Shown one piece after another: positions 33,901 to 41,900 of a stretch of DNA of 64,000 bases (position 1 is its first letter; each line of letters opens with the position of its first letter). A program made the position numbers and the translations under genes. Source of the stretch: Yponomeuta sedellus (Eukaryota; Arthropoda; Insecta; Lepidoptera; Yponomeutidae); assembly GCA_934045075.1 (NCBI GenBank), contig OW203724.1, positions 8,357,473 to 8,421,472 on the forward strand. Reading direction: 5' to 3'. The notes under the pieces were generated by a model, which worked only from the letters and a program-made list of their open reading frames with translations, was not told the origin of the DNA and did not search any database.

Positions 33901-34968
33901 GCTCAAGTAATGATTGGGCGATCTGAGATCAATCTGTGCTTGAGCATCGTTCTGTAATACCGGAATATCTCAGAAAGTACCCAAAATAATTAAGTCATTC
34001 AAATAATGAAACAGTTATTTTTAGCGTTCCATGCTTCAAAACAAAACGGAACCCTTATACCTAATATCACTTTGTTGTCCATGCGTCTGTCTGTCAATCT
34101 TGGGAACCCGTGGACGTATCGAGTTGAAGTTAAAACCAATAGGTAACTCACGTCTACAGTCCCTCGAAGCTGCGGAAAATCATTTATGCCGCAAAAAACG
34201 AGTATTTCGACACTCTAGGGAATTTCATAGGGAACTATGAATTTTTGAAAGTAATAACTATCAGCTCTTAATGTTAAGTACCTACTTACAGAGAAAAATC
34301 TGAAAACTATAATTTTTTTTTGTATATCAAAATTGTAATCATTAAAAAAATTCTTAAAACATAGGGAAAAGCTCTGAAAAAACTGCAAATGTCGATTCCT
34401 GAACCATTTAGGTATATCTAATATGTAACCTACCTACAAAATTGTACGGAACCCTGGGTGGGCGAGTCCGACTCGCGCTTATTCGGTTTTTTTCTAATTA
34501 AGTAGATGCCATTACAGATTTATCTGATTTCTTAGTTACCTGAAGTTTTTGTCGAAACAACATTACCGTAAGATAATTTTGGCTTTCTGCAGTAAAGTTT
34601 TCACTTTACAGTCTATTTTATCTTACTTGTCCAATTTAGTAAACAAGATTCTAACCTTAAAATTGAGATTAGATGCCTAAACTAGACATTTTCTCGCAAA
34701 TTCATGAACTATGTTTATAAAATTGGCAGCGTCTTATCTAAAAGAGTGTTCCAAGTTACTTCATTTATGGAAATATGGCAGTTTTGGACTAAAAAGTCAC
34801 AGTTTAAGGGTAGAATCTTGTTTACTAAATTGGACAAGTAGGAATAAATAGACTGTACTCCATTTGATGCCCGCCGACCCTTACTGCAGCACATTGTATT
34901 GTACCAATTTGTTTCAGATATTGCAGACAGCGTACAGTTTCTATGCCGTTCTCAGCAAGAAAGAATAA
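20966..34968 (+). CDS. odorant receptor (7tm_6 family), five exons, 415 codons
   Basis: An insect odorant receptor subunit, a seven-pass membrane protein of olfactory neuron dendrites that forms an odour-gated cation channel with the co-receptor Orco. Exons: 20966-21801, 27742-27838, 29892-29996, 31858-32016 and 34918-34968. All junctions have GT donors and AG acceptors, and phases fit (2, 0, 0, 0). Joined length is 415 residues, usual for the family. The N-terminus is cytoplasmic in this family. Hydrophobic segments lie near residues 45-64, 71-90, 145-168, 197-240, then one in each of exons 2 and 3, with the last in exons 4-5. Family motifs are QLYLFCSFGDAV in exon 3 and TAYSFYAVL at the end. 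The start is uncertain: the ATG at 20966 is followed by TTTTTCTCAG, which could itself be a splice acceptor, and a second ATG lies at codon 17. No inactivating change is seen. The subfamily cannot be named from sequence alone. Confidence 0.85.
21829..22165 (+). repeat. interspersed repeat R3, copy 2, in receptor intron 1
   Basis: Starts 27 bases after the exon 1 donor and matches 752-1110 over most of its length. It contains CACTAGCGGTAGTCACG and TGTTGTTGCTTAACTCAAGT. Confidence 0.8.
22240..22745. repeat. SINE fragment and CGACGTTTCGGC-type repeat
   Basis: 22240-22500 resembles part of the SINE at 35160-35400. 22520-22740 resembles 31505-31705: both have TTTGAAAGAGGAGTA, ATTTGCTG, TAATCGCGATTAT and a TTTCGGC core, ending in an inverse GCGAC/CGCGATTAG word. 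The latter motif is frequent in lepidopteran introns. Confidence 0.6.
23165..23525 (-). repeat. interspersed repeat R3, copy 3
   Basis: The inverse of 752-1110, with TTAAGCAACAACAGGCGCGG and CTTATGGGCGGCTT visible. Lies in receptor intron 1. Confidence 0.8.
23581..26159. other. receptor intron 1, no gene seen
   Basis: AT-rich intron with scattered degenerate repeats, for example an AATAAAGAATATTCTT word at 24748 and a GCCTTCGGC-rich patch near 25455-25490. Short open frames here lack domains and splice context. Confidence 0.5.
26160..27350. mobile_element. copy of the 36493-36977 inverted-repeat element, inverted and interrupted
   Basis: 26160-26654 matches the right two thirds of the element at 36493-36977 in inverse, with ATTGCGGCCGCAGCTATTT, GGTTTTTTG-type and CAATTGTCCGCCACTAC words. 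The terminal GGCGAGCAGTGGGCCAGC reappears only at 27294 after a 636-bp insertion (26655-27290). The insertion begins TGTAAAATTCGGTAATTTACC-like and ends with an inverse-like GGTAAAATCACG. Confidence 0.65.
26842..26902 (-). repeat. diverged 3' end of the I-like LINE
   Basis: A T-run followed by ATGGCTTGTGCGGTTTGCAC and GCCAGTGTCA resembles the inverse of the LINE end at 19282-19338. Probably an old 5'-truncated copy. Confidence 0.5.
27742..27838 (+). CDS. odorant receptor exon 2
   Basis: One base, then 32 codons; the acceptor is TTTATTCCAG and the donor ACG|GTAAAC. Translated with MNRILDSLMKPSMG and a hydrophobic FVSLTLCGTAVQLT. The single first base completes the GA left by exon 1. Confidence 0.85.
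27959..28013. repeat. GA-rich microsatellite
   Basis: Imperfect GAGA repeat of about 55 bp in receptor intron 2. Confidence 0.8.
28040..28250 (-). repeat. tRNA-derived SINE, inverted
   Basis: The inverse of the family at 19607, with GATTCGAACCCATCGACC and AAGCCGGCGTTCTGCCGC near its tRNA-like head. Confidence 0.7.
28376..28780 (-). repeat. R3 fragment followed by other interspersed repeats
   Basis: 28376-28535 is an inverted R3 fragment. 28565-28620 begins AAAAAAACCGGCCAAGTGCG, an end also recognisable in inverse near 34440-34500. 28640-28780 has GTCAGTCCACTGCTGGACATAGG, similar to the RTE-like tails at 39990 and 63180. Confidence 0.6.
29540..29731 (+). mobile_element. tRNA-like-module element T1, copy 1
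   Basis: Bounded on the left by AACCCTATTTAAAGGCTA and on the right by the inverse TAGCCTCTAAATAGGTTTTT. Inside is a tRNA-like stretch, 29630-29704, with A-box-like TAGCTCAGTTGGATAGAGC, B-box-like GGTTCAAATCCC and pairing ends GCCCATT/GGGT. The anticodon arm is degenerate, so this is not a working tRNA gene. Confidence 0.7.
29892..29996 (+). CDS. odorant receptor exon 3
   Basis: 35 codons in phase 0; acceptor TTTTTTTCCAG, donor GAG|GTTTGT. It encodes NPISALQLLTLLAY and the family motif QLYLFCSFGDAVLSE at the sixth hydrophobic segment. Confidence 0.88.
30253..30319. repeat. perfect 30-bp hairpin
   Basis: Arms 30253-30282 and 30290-30319 are perfect inverse copies with a 7-base loop TGCCTAG. 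The left arm begins AGCGGCATACCATTTCAAGT. Lies in receptor intron 3. Confidence 0.9.
31505..31710. repeat. CGACGTTTCGGC-type repeat
   Basis: Related to 22520-22740. Outer words TACACGGGTCTAATCGCGAT and CGCGATTAGACCCGTA are inverse to each other, so the unit can fold back. Confidence 0.65.
31858..32016 (+). CDS. odorant receptor exon 4
   Basis: 53 codons in phase 0 with GCGCAG acceptor and TCC|GTACGC donor. It encodes SNIDAGAGALGAAWWC, RVRKELLILGLG and PLQLRAGWFHVLSRPTFSS, matching the usual pattern of this receptor family before its last segment. It is unusually GC-rich for the region, which supports coding. Confidence 0.82.
32161..32202. repeat. 14-bp hairpin
   Basis: GGCAACGACACTAC and its inverse GTAGTGTCGTTGCC surround a short loop. 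A further direct CAACGACACTACC follows at 32207. Confidence 0.75.
32395..32454. repeat. perfect 26-bp hairpin
   Basis: Arms 32395-32420 and 32429-32454, loop ACTAACTC. The left arm begins AAATCATACTTTTCCTTAAC. Confidence 0.9.
32498..32912. repeat. 47-bp minisatellite, about nine copies
   Basis: Units start GAGCAGGTTCCTCTCC at 32498, 32545, 32592, 32639, 32686, 32733 and 32780, each 47 bp on; two further, more diverged units follow. Copies differ by a few bases. Lies in receptor intron 4. Confidence 0.9.
33041..33196 (+). mobile_element. tRNA-like-module element T1, copy 2
   Basis: Similar to 29574-29731: CGTAATACAGAGAATATTGT, then tRNA-like GCCCATTGGCTCAATTGG, B-box-like GGTTCGAATCCC and an end TAGCCTAAATAGGTTTTTAA. 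The left terminal repeat is missing. Confidence 0.65.
33207..33545 (-). mobile_element. GC-rich retroposon 3' end (5'-truncated)
   Basis: A T-run at 33210-33222 followed by GC-rich sequence that contrasts with its surroundings, which is what an inserted A-tailed retroposon in inverse orientation looks like. Near its far end, GTGCCCCCCC-CTAA-GGGGGGCAC forms a strong hairpin (33497-33519). The family is not recognised. Confidence 0.5.
34025..34500 (-). repeat. interspersed repeat ending in AAACCGAATAAGCGCGAGTC
   Basis: Runs from a GTTCCATGCTTCAAAACAAA end to GGGCGAGTCCGACTCGCGCT. Its right end in inverse resembles the widespread lepidopteran AAACCGGCCAAGTGCGAGTC repeat that also starts at 28565. 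Confidence 0.6.
34609..34855. mobile_element. Tc1/mariner-like MITE, copy 2
   Basis: 247 bp; left end CAGTCTATTTTATCTTACTT, right end GGAATAAATAGACTG, flanked by TA. It is the second copy of the family at 1531-1774 and sits 62 bases before the last exon of the odorant receptor. Confidence 0.75.
34918..34968 (+). CDS. odorant receptor exon 5 (last)
   Basis: 16 codons and TAA; acceptor TTTGTTTCAG, phase 0. It encodes ILQTAYSFYAVLSKKE, a standard C-terminal ending for insect odorant receptors. Confidence 0.85.
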   Translation: MLQTAYSFYAVLSKKE

Positions 34969-35159
34969 AATAGGTAGTAAATAAGGCTAGAAACTTCACC
35001 AATAAATAAAAATCTAAGGAAGTGTCTGAATAGCCACAAGAGACAGTTCAACAAAAATTGCTAAATGCCACAAGCAGACTAATAGAACTTCAAGCGCTCT
35101 TATTAGACAGAGCAATATGTAATTTCCAGAGTTTTTATGAATATTCTATGATGATGATT

Positions 35160-35555
35160 GGCCTTTTTGCACGTTATGAGATGATTTATACAGCGTCCAG
35201 TGGTATCCTCACTCACACTAGATGGGTGAAGGGACCACTCCGACGCTGTAGTGCCTGGGACATGGTTATGGTTTGGTGCCCAGCACCTATACCATCCTGA
35301 CAGCTTAGTCGGCCTAGCCCACAGGAAAGACTAGTCAATACGTGCGGAGCCAACCAAGCCGCGGGTTTCCTCACGATATTTTCCTTCACAGTTAGCGTGC
35401 GGTATTGCGACTACAAATTCGCAAATGTACGTAACTTTTAAATTAAACAAAGTCATTGGTACATGCCCGCACTCGGGATCGACCCTGGGGCTCTCGCTTG
35501 CCAGTCCATGGTTCTACCCACTGAGCTACCACCGCTCCCAACATAATCCCTAACT
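35160..35555 (-). repeat. tRNA-headed SINE, best copy
   Basis: The tRNA-like head is at the right end in inverse (GAGCTACCACCGCTCC). The body includes TTCCTCACGATATTTTCCTTC and ACACTAGATGGGTGAAG. It ends near 35160 and lies just downstream of the odorant receptor. Confidence 0.7.
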
Positions 35556-36492
35556 TTATTAACTATATATTATTAACTACAGTATATTGATTACAATGCG
35601 TGTCTTTTCTTCTGAAGACAGGACAGAGTATTCACGACAACCGTATGGCGATGTAGTTTTTTTTTTGCTCCCTGTGGCTATCTGGTCACTTCCTAAAACT
35701 AAGCACTTAAAAAACGTGTTTATTTTTCACTTCTACCGCAACTACAGTTTGTCCAAAAATTCAGGAAACCGAAAGTAAAACTCTATTAATGGTATTATCG
35801 AAAATTGAGACCACTTAATTACCACTTACCATTGATTAAGCACAATAAATCTTTTTAATAAAATGACTGTAGTTTTTATTTTAACAATGCTTCTAATTGA
35901 AAGAAATTAACTAACACAGACGAAAAGTCTGAGCAAAATCTTACTCTTTAATTTCTACACTTTTTGAACTAAGTAGGTATACTTAGGTATAATTTTTTTT
36001 TCATTTATTATACCTACTCGGAAAGTAGCGTTCTTTTGATCTGATTATTGCGTGGAAATTGCTGCTTCCCTACATAGAGAGGGAAAACCTCATACAAATT
36101 ACTTCCCACCTAACTTTAAAATAGAACTAGGTACTGCCAGCAGTGAAGAGTTTTATATAAAAAAATAGGCTTTCTAAAAAAAACTAATAAAAAAATATGC
36201 TGCGGCCATGTTAATTTCTAAACAGCCAGTGTGAACTTAGCGCAAACTTCTTTGAGCGGAATAAGCCGCAACAATTACGCGGTGAGTTCCATATTTAAAA
36301 TTTAAAAAGTCGACATTAATTGGCGGGGGTACTAATCTGTTATAGTATCCAGTGTTGCCAACGTGGGCGATTTTTCGCCATTTAGGCTACTCGGATAGAA
36401 AATTGGCGACGAAAAAATGTGAACGGCGACCGGTCGCCTTTTAGCCGGCCTAAAAAAAGAAAATGGTAGTGTAGAAACGTCGAAATTATTAA
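35556..36492. other. no gene seen; AT-rich intergenic
   Basis: Intergenic between the odorant receptor and the aminopeptidase. No domain-bearing open frame and no strong repeat was seen. Confidence 0.5.
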
Positions 36493-36977
36493 TGCGGCCA
36501 GTACACAATGGCCCATGCTGGCCCACTGCTCGCTATCGCCATTGTGTACATGGGGGAATGGTGTGTAGTGGCGGACAATTGCCTATCGTGGCGCGCAATC
36601 GGACAGTTGTCGGTTTTTTGGGCACACTTCAAATGAATCGTGGCGTAGCATGGCCCATCCATGTTTACACAGTGGCCCATCGTTTAGTCAATTGAATTTC
36701 AAGTTTTTTGATTTATATCAATATGAGCCCGTAATTTTGTGTCTTTTGCGCCATTTTTTTTCTAATAACTTTGTTGTTGTACATACTTCTGTAATACTTG
36801 TTAATAAATAAATAGTAAATAAATAAATAGCTGCGGCCGCAATTACTTCCGCGTCGATCGCAAGTTGTTTGCCAGACAGCAATGAGCCACGCGCCATTGT
36901 GTAAACAGCAAGTGATCGTGGCCTACAGTTGGCATGGCGAGCAGTGGGCCAGCATGGGCCATTGTGTACTGCGGGCT
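36493..36977. mobile_element. non-autonomous DNA element with ~40-bp terminal inverted repeats
   Basis: The left end GGCCAGTACACAATGGCCCA is inverted at the right end, TGGGCCATTGTGTACTGCGGGC; the pairing continues through GCTGGCCCACTGCTCGC. Variants of GGCCCATTGTGTAC recur inside as subterminal repeats. There is no coding capacity. A second copy, inverted and interrupted, lies at 26160-27350. Confidence 0.8.
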
Positions 36978-38500
36978 TAAAGCTAGTAGATTCTTTGCTG
37001 TTGCTAATAGGAGATGAAGCAGTATCTGTTGTGTAAATTATTTTTATTTTAGATTATGTAAATAGTAATTTGCTTTAAAGTGTTTAAGTCTACAGTCTTT
37101 AAGAATAGTATATTTTGAAAGCAAATTACTATGTTTTAAATTGTCCATTACAATAACAACTTTTTTTAAAAGTAAATAATTTTTCAAAACTACCTTTTTA
37201 TTTAATTTTTAACGTTTTGAGTTTAGGCTACTTATTTAGGCTACCTCGGCAAAAATTGGGCTACTTTAGGCTACTTACCTAAGCTTTGAAAAACGGCGAT
37301 ATAATGCTGTGAGTCGTTGGCAACACTGATAGTATCTGTGACGGAATTCAAAAAAAATAGGTATTAATCTTTTATGCTAAGATTTGAATATTAAAAATGA
37401 GTTTTTTTTTCCTCATATTCGAAATAAACAGTTGAGTGTTTAATACGGGTAAAATAATCAATTCCTAATTTGACTATAGCTGCCCTGCCTCGCTGCGCCC
37501 GGGCGTCTTAATACCTCGGGAATTGATTCTTTCTACCCTCGGTTAACAATCTACTATACCCACATACCTAAAAAAATCTGAGCAATCTGGTTGACCAGTA
37601 GGTAAGTATTATTACGCAATTGATTTCGAATACCTACCTAATGTGGTTATCATGGACTACTACAGGGAGGTATACGAATTTAATCGTTTGGGAGGCCTAC
37701 GTCACTGAGCGGAGCCCCGCGCCCCGCAAGCCGTTCCTACCATAATCTGTCTGGACGAGATTACTTTTAGTGATAACGCCGCCGCCGTCTCTACTCTTAG
37801 GTTAAGAAATAGGTATCTGTGTAATTTATTTTTTTCATGTATAATAAATAAAGTGTTCGCTATCTCTATCTATAGTACCAACGTGTCGATACACAAATTT
37901 TTGAATTCTGTTAATTTCCGATTATACTCCACCTGCGACGAAGTACGAACACATGGACGCACAAGGGAGATGCACGAAATCTGTACCGAATCGACTTCGA
38001 ACTCTTCCCTCATATCCTACTATCGCGATTTCTGACTCGTCCTCATAGTATGTAGATAGAATTTGAATGAAATGCCTCTGACGACCAACCAGACATTAAG
38101 CACTTAGAAAACGAAAGGTGGCATTTACACGCATTAAATACGGGCCTTTTTGATTTTGTAACGTCCCAACATTGCACGCGCAACCTAGAAACTGGCATAC
38201 GGATGTTGGTTCAGAAAAAATACTATTTCAATAAAATTAATTTTATTCTGTGTAAATTTACGGCGAGATTACAAAAAAAATACATTTACATTTATAAGGG
38301 AGAACCCAAAACCAGGACTCAAGAGATTTGAAATTAGGAGAAAGTATTTCTTGAGTACCTAAGGATGTATTTTGTTAATAATTAATTAAATATTTGAAGT
38401 ATGATATTTTGGCGAATTATGTAGAAATTATGATATACTTGTACAAATGCGAGCTAGGTCAAGATAAGTAGGAAGGGCAAAATTACAGATAAATCTCTGG
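36978..38500. other. no gene seen; AT-rich intergenic
   Basis: No supported gene. 37430-37550 has weakly inverted ends around AATCAATTCC/GGAATTGATT and may be an old MITE. This is the 3' flank of the aminopeptidase, where a poly(A) signal is expected, but none can be assigned with confidence. Confidence 0.45.
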
Positions 38501-38532
38501 AGTGAAACGGGGCGGGACAAAACTGTAGCGAC

Positions 38533-38880
38533 GCTCGGCCTAGAGGCTGGGCCGGCGCAGCCCGCCCGGCTGCGATACTCGGCCTAGAGGCTGGGCCGGC
38601 GCAGCTCGCCCGGCTGCGATACTCGGCCTAGAGGCTGGGCCGGCGCAGCTCGCCCGGCTGCCATACTCGGCCTAGAGGCTGGGCCGGCGCAGCTCGCCCG
38701 GCTGCGATACTCGGCCTAGAGGCTGGGCCGGCGCAGCTCGCCCGGCTGCGATACTCGGCCTAGAGGCTGGGCCGGCGCAGCTCGCCCGGCTGCGATACTC
38801 GGCCTAGAGGCTGGGCCGGCGCAGCTCGCCCGGCTGCGATACTCGGCCTAGAGGCTGGGCCGGCGCCGCAGCCAGGCCAC
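38533..38880. repeat. 44-bp GC-rich minisatellite, eight copies
   Basis: The word TCGGCCTAGAGGCTGGGCC recurs with exact 44-bp spacing (its T of CCTAG at 38541, 38585, 38629, 38673, 38717, 38761, 38805 and 38849). The unit also contains GGCGCAGCTCGCCCGGCTGC. The rightmost unit holds the aminopeptidase stop codon, so the array grew from the end of that coding sequence. Confidence 0.95.
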
Positions 38881-38997
38881 GACGGCCGGCCGGCTGGCAG
38901 CGGCCCAGCGTATGTTCCCGCGGACGGTGAGTAACGCCCGCCGCCGTGCCGCCGCGCCCGCCCCTGCCTCGGGGTACTGCGCGAAGAACGACTCCAT
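38848..38997 (-). CDS. aminopeptidase exon 7 (last)
   Basis: 49 codons and TAG at 38850-38848; acceptor GGTAG, phase 0. It encodes MESFFAQYPEAGAGAAARRR, then TVRGNIRW, a strongly conserved end of this family. The stop lies in the first 44-bp unit of the adjacent minisatellite. Confidence 0.88.
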   Translation of the reverse strand: MESFFAQYPEAGAGAAARRRALLTVRGNIRWAAASRPAVVAWLRRRPSL

Positions 38998-41900
38998 CTA
39001 CCGGACAAACGGGACTTAACTAATTCGGCCTTATTTATAAGAACACACTTCCGTAAGGACCTTCGGGGGGCTAAGTAGCGTCACCAATGAAAAAACTCAT
39101 AACTTGTTTTATAATACGTTTGTGTAAAGCGAACATAATAAATCTTAAGACGGAGTTTACTCGTTCAGTCTGGCGTCAGTTCAGTCCGACCTTGATTAAG
39201 CTCGGATTGATGCCAGACTGATAAAGCATCAAAATATTGGAATATCCGTCAGTCTGGTCCATCAGTCCACTGAACAATCAGTCTGCCGTCAGTCTAACCA
39301 GACGGATGGAATTGACTGACGCCAGACTGAATGTGTAAGCTGTGACAACGTATGTAAGCCGTCAATCAACTGTGACAACTTTTGTAGAACCTACAGTCTA
39401 GAATCTAGGATTTCCGCTAAAAACGGTCGTTTTTGGCGGAAATTGATTAAAGTCCGTGATTGTCCATTCTAGGTTCTACGTAAGGTTCTAGGTTCTAAAA
39501 ATAACTATTGTCGCAGTTGTTAAGATTTCTCACTTTGTTCACTTTTAGATAAAAACGTAAGAACAAGTTATGATTGTTTAGCACCCCCGAAGCGTCCTAA
39601 AACACTCCAAAAACACTGACTAAACTAGTCTGGGGTGGAGATTTTACAAGGAAAAGTCGCAATCACAGATTAAATAAAATGTTTTTTTTTTTTTGCGTTA
39701 TGGCTCTGCACGGTTTGTGCCTACGCCAGTGCCAAGTATTTGATCGTATAAGGCCGTCAAACTATTGTGACGAGCACTTGTCAACTCGGCGGTGCGCGCA
39801 ACATGTTATTTATAGCAAGCAGACTGCTATTCGATGACTAGACGTTAGATTTCTGCTACGTTAACGATCGATTCATTGATAATCCTTTTACGTCATGAAC
39901 AAGGATCATCCTTACTGTTAAATTATCTTTTTTTTCTCTGTCTATTTGCAACAGTCGGTCATCTCTGTTTCGTTTTCATCTTCTTCTTCTTCAGGCTATA
40001 TTAGTCCACTGCTGGACATAGCCCTCCCCTAATGAGCGCCATAGCGCAATGTTGTGCCGTCATTGGGGGGTAATGCCCATAATCCCCACGCTGGGCATGC
40101 AGGTTGGGGATCGCAGTTCGGTGGAATTGTAATGCAGGGGGCGCTTGGGCATGCGGGTTGGGGATCGCAGTTTGGTGGAATTGTACTGCAGGGGGCGCTG
40201 CTGCCCACCCCCCGGTTTGTGTCCCTAAGTCGCTTTTTACAACACCCGCAGGAAGAATTTGGGTTGGTGCTATTCTCTAGGCCGACACCACACAGCAAAT
40301 CTAGCGCAAAATAATACTTACGATCAATAATATAGTCAACGCTGCGAACTCGCTCGTTTAGCACAACGCCGAGTCGGCAGCCTTTTCTGGCCACTTAGAC
40401 TCACCACGGGCTAAATCTATGATTTTTATTTGTCGTTCTAATAAATAAAATAAACAGATAAGTCACTTATCTGTTTATTTTATTTCCGTAACGTTGTAGT
40501 GTGGTGAGGCCCTTATGACTATAATGGTATTTAGATCATTCTAAGAAATGGATAAGATTTAATATTTAATATGATATCTAAGATATAAGCTATCATGATA
40601 CCCAGAACGAATGTAATATGAATAGGTAACTTAGATTGGGAAACACTAACCCTCGGCACGTGTAATATGTGAAGACTAACTCTTTATCTCATAAATCAAT
40701 CCTTTATATATTAACTAGTATGATTCACATACTAGTTAATATATAGAGGATTGATTTATGAAATAAAGAGTTAGTCTCCTCTGAGATCTGGTGGCTTTCC
40801 TTTATTCCGCCTGCTGGTCCCCACATTACAACGTGTCCTGTGAGACAGTGTTTTTTTTTGCTTTATGGACGAATAACAACAGCATTGGGTCACCTCCGTT
40901 GGAGTAAACGTGCTCTTGAGTGGAGACCGCGACTCGGCAAACGTAGTGTAGGCCGCCCTCCGACCAGGTGGGACGACGATCTGCGAAAAACTGCCGGCAG
41001 ATGCTGGATGCGGCACGCTGAAGACAGGGCGCTTTGGCGCTCATTAGGGGAGGGCTATGACCAGCAGTGGACTACATAATATAGCCTGAAGAAGAAGAAG
41101 GCTCACCTCCTGCAGCTGCGTCTCGGTGTCGAAGCGGGCTGTGATGCCGGGGATGAGGTCGCCGAGGTACCGCGAGTGAAGGCCGAACCGCTGCACGAGC
41201 TGCGGCCAGCGCGAGCGCACGTGTCGCCACACGAGCGCGCCGCCCGCCGCCGGGTTGGCAGCGAGCGCGTGCAGCGCGCTCAGGTAATCCTGGCTGCGGA
41301 CGTGGCGCTCGTCCCACGCCAGGGCTAGGAACCTGCCGGCCGAATTTCACCATACACCTGGGGGGCTAGTCTCTAAAATGCATAGTTGTTCAATAGACTC
41401 ATCTATTGCGAGTGCGCTTCTAAATTTTATTTTTTTTCTCCTTTATCTTGTCAGTTACGTGGCAATCTGTTTATAACAATGGGCCATTTTGTTGTCGGTT
41501 CAATATCTTTTTCGTCAGAGAAAATGCATCCAGTGAGCCTCTCTCATATGCTGCTGTCGAACCTAATCTTCAGGTTTGGGATACTGTGCCTCCTCAATCG
41601 GAATTCTACACTTCCCGTGCCTTCGAGTTCTAAATAAGTTGTTTTATTTAGATGTGGATTTATTCCGTGAAAATTTCGTAAGCAAGAGTTGACATCAGTC
41701 GAATAGAAAAAGTACACCTTTCATTGTATTCAAACATCCTTCATCCTCTCATACCAGCCAGTCTGAAGTGAAACCATTGCAAACCTCTTTCTAACATCAC
41801 CTATTAGTCCGGTAATGGTCGTTTCATTCACACTATCGGTAGTCTGGTAGCCAATCGCGTTGCAATGGTATAACCCGTGCTACTTAACTCGGCGCCTCGC

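Noticed and set aside
38760..39008. 82-codon open frame in the minus strand ending in the minisatellite
   Set aside because: It is in the wrong frame relative to the aminopeptidase exon, whose correct frame matches the conserved C-terminus and stops at 38848.
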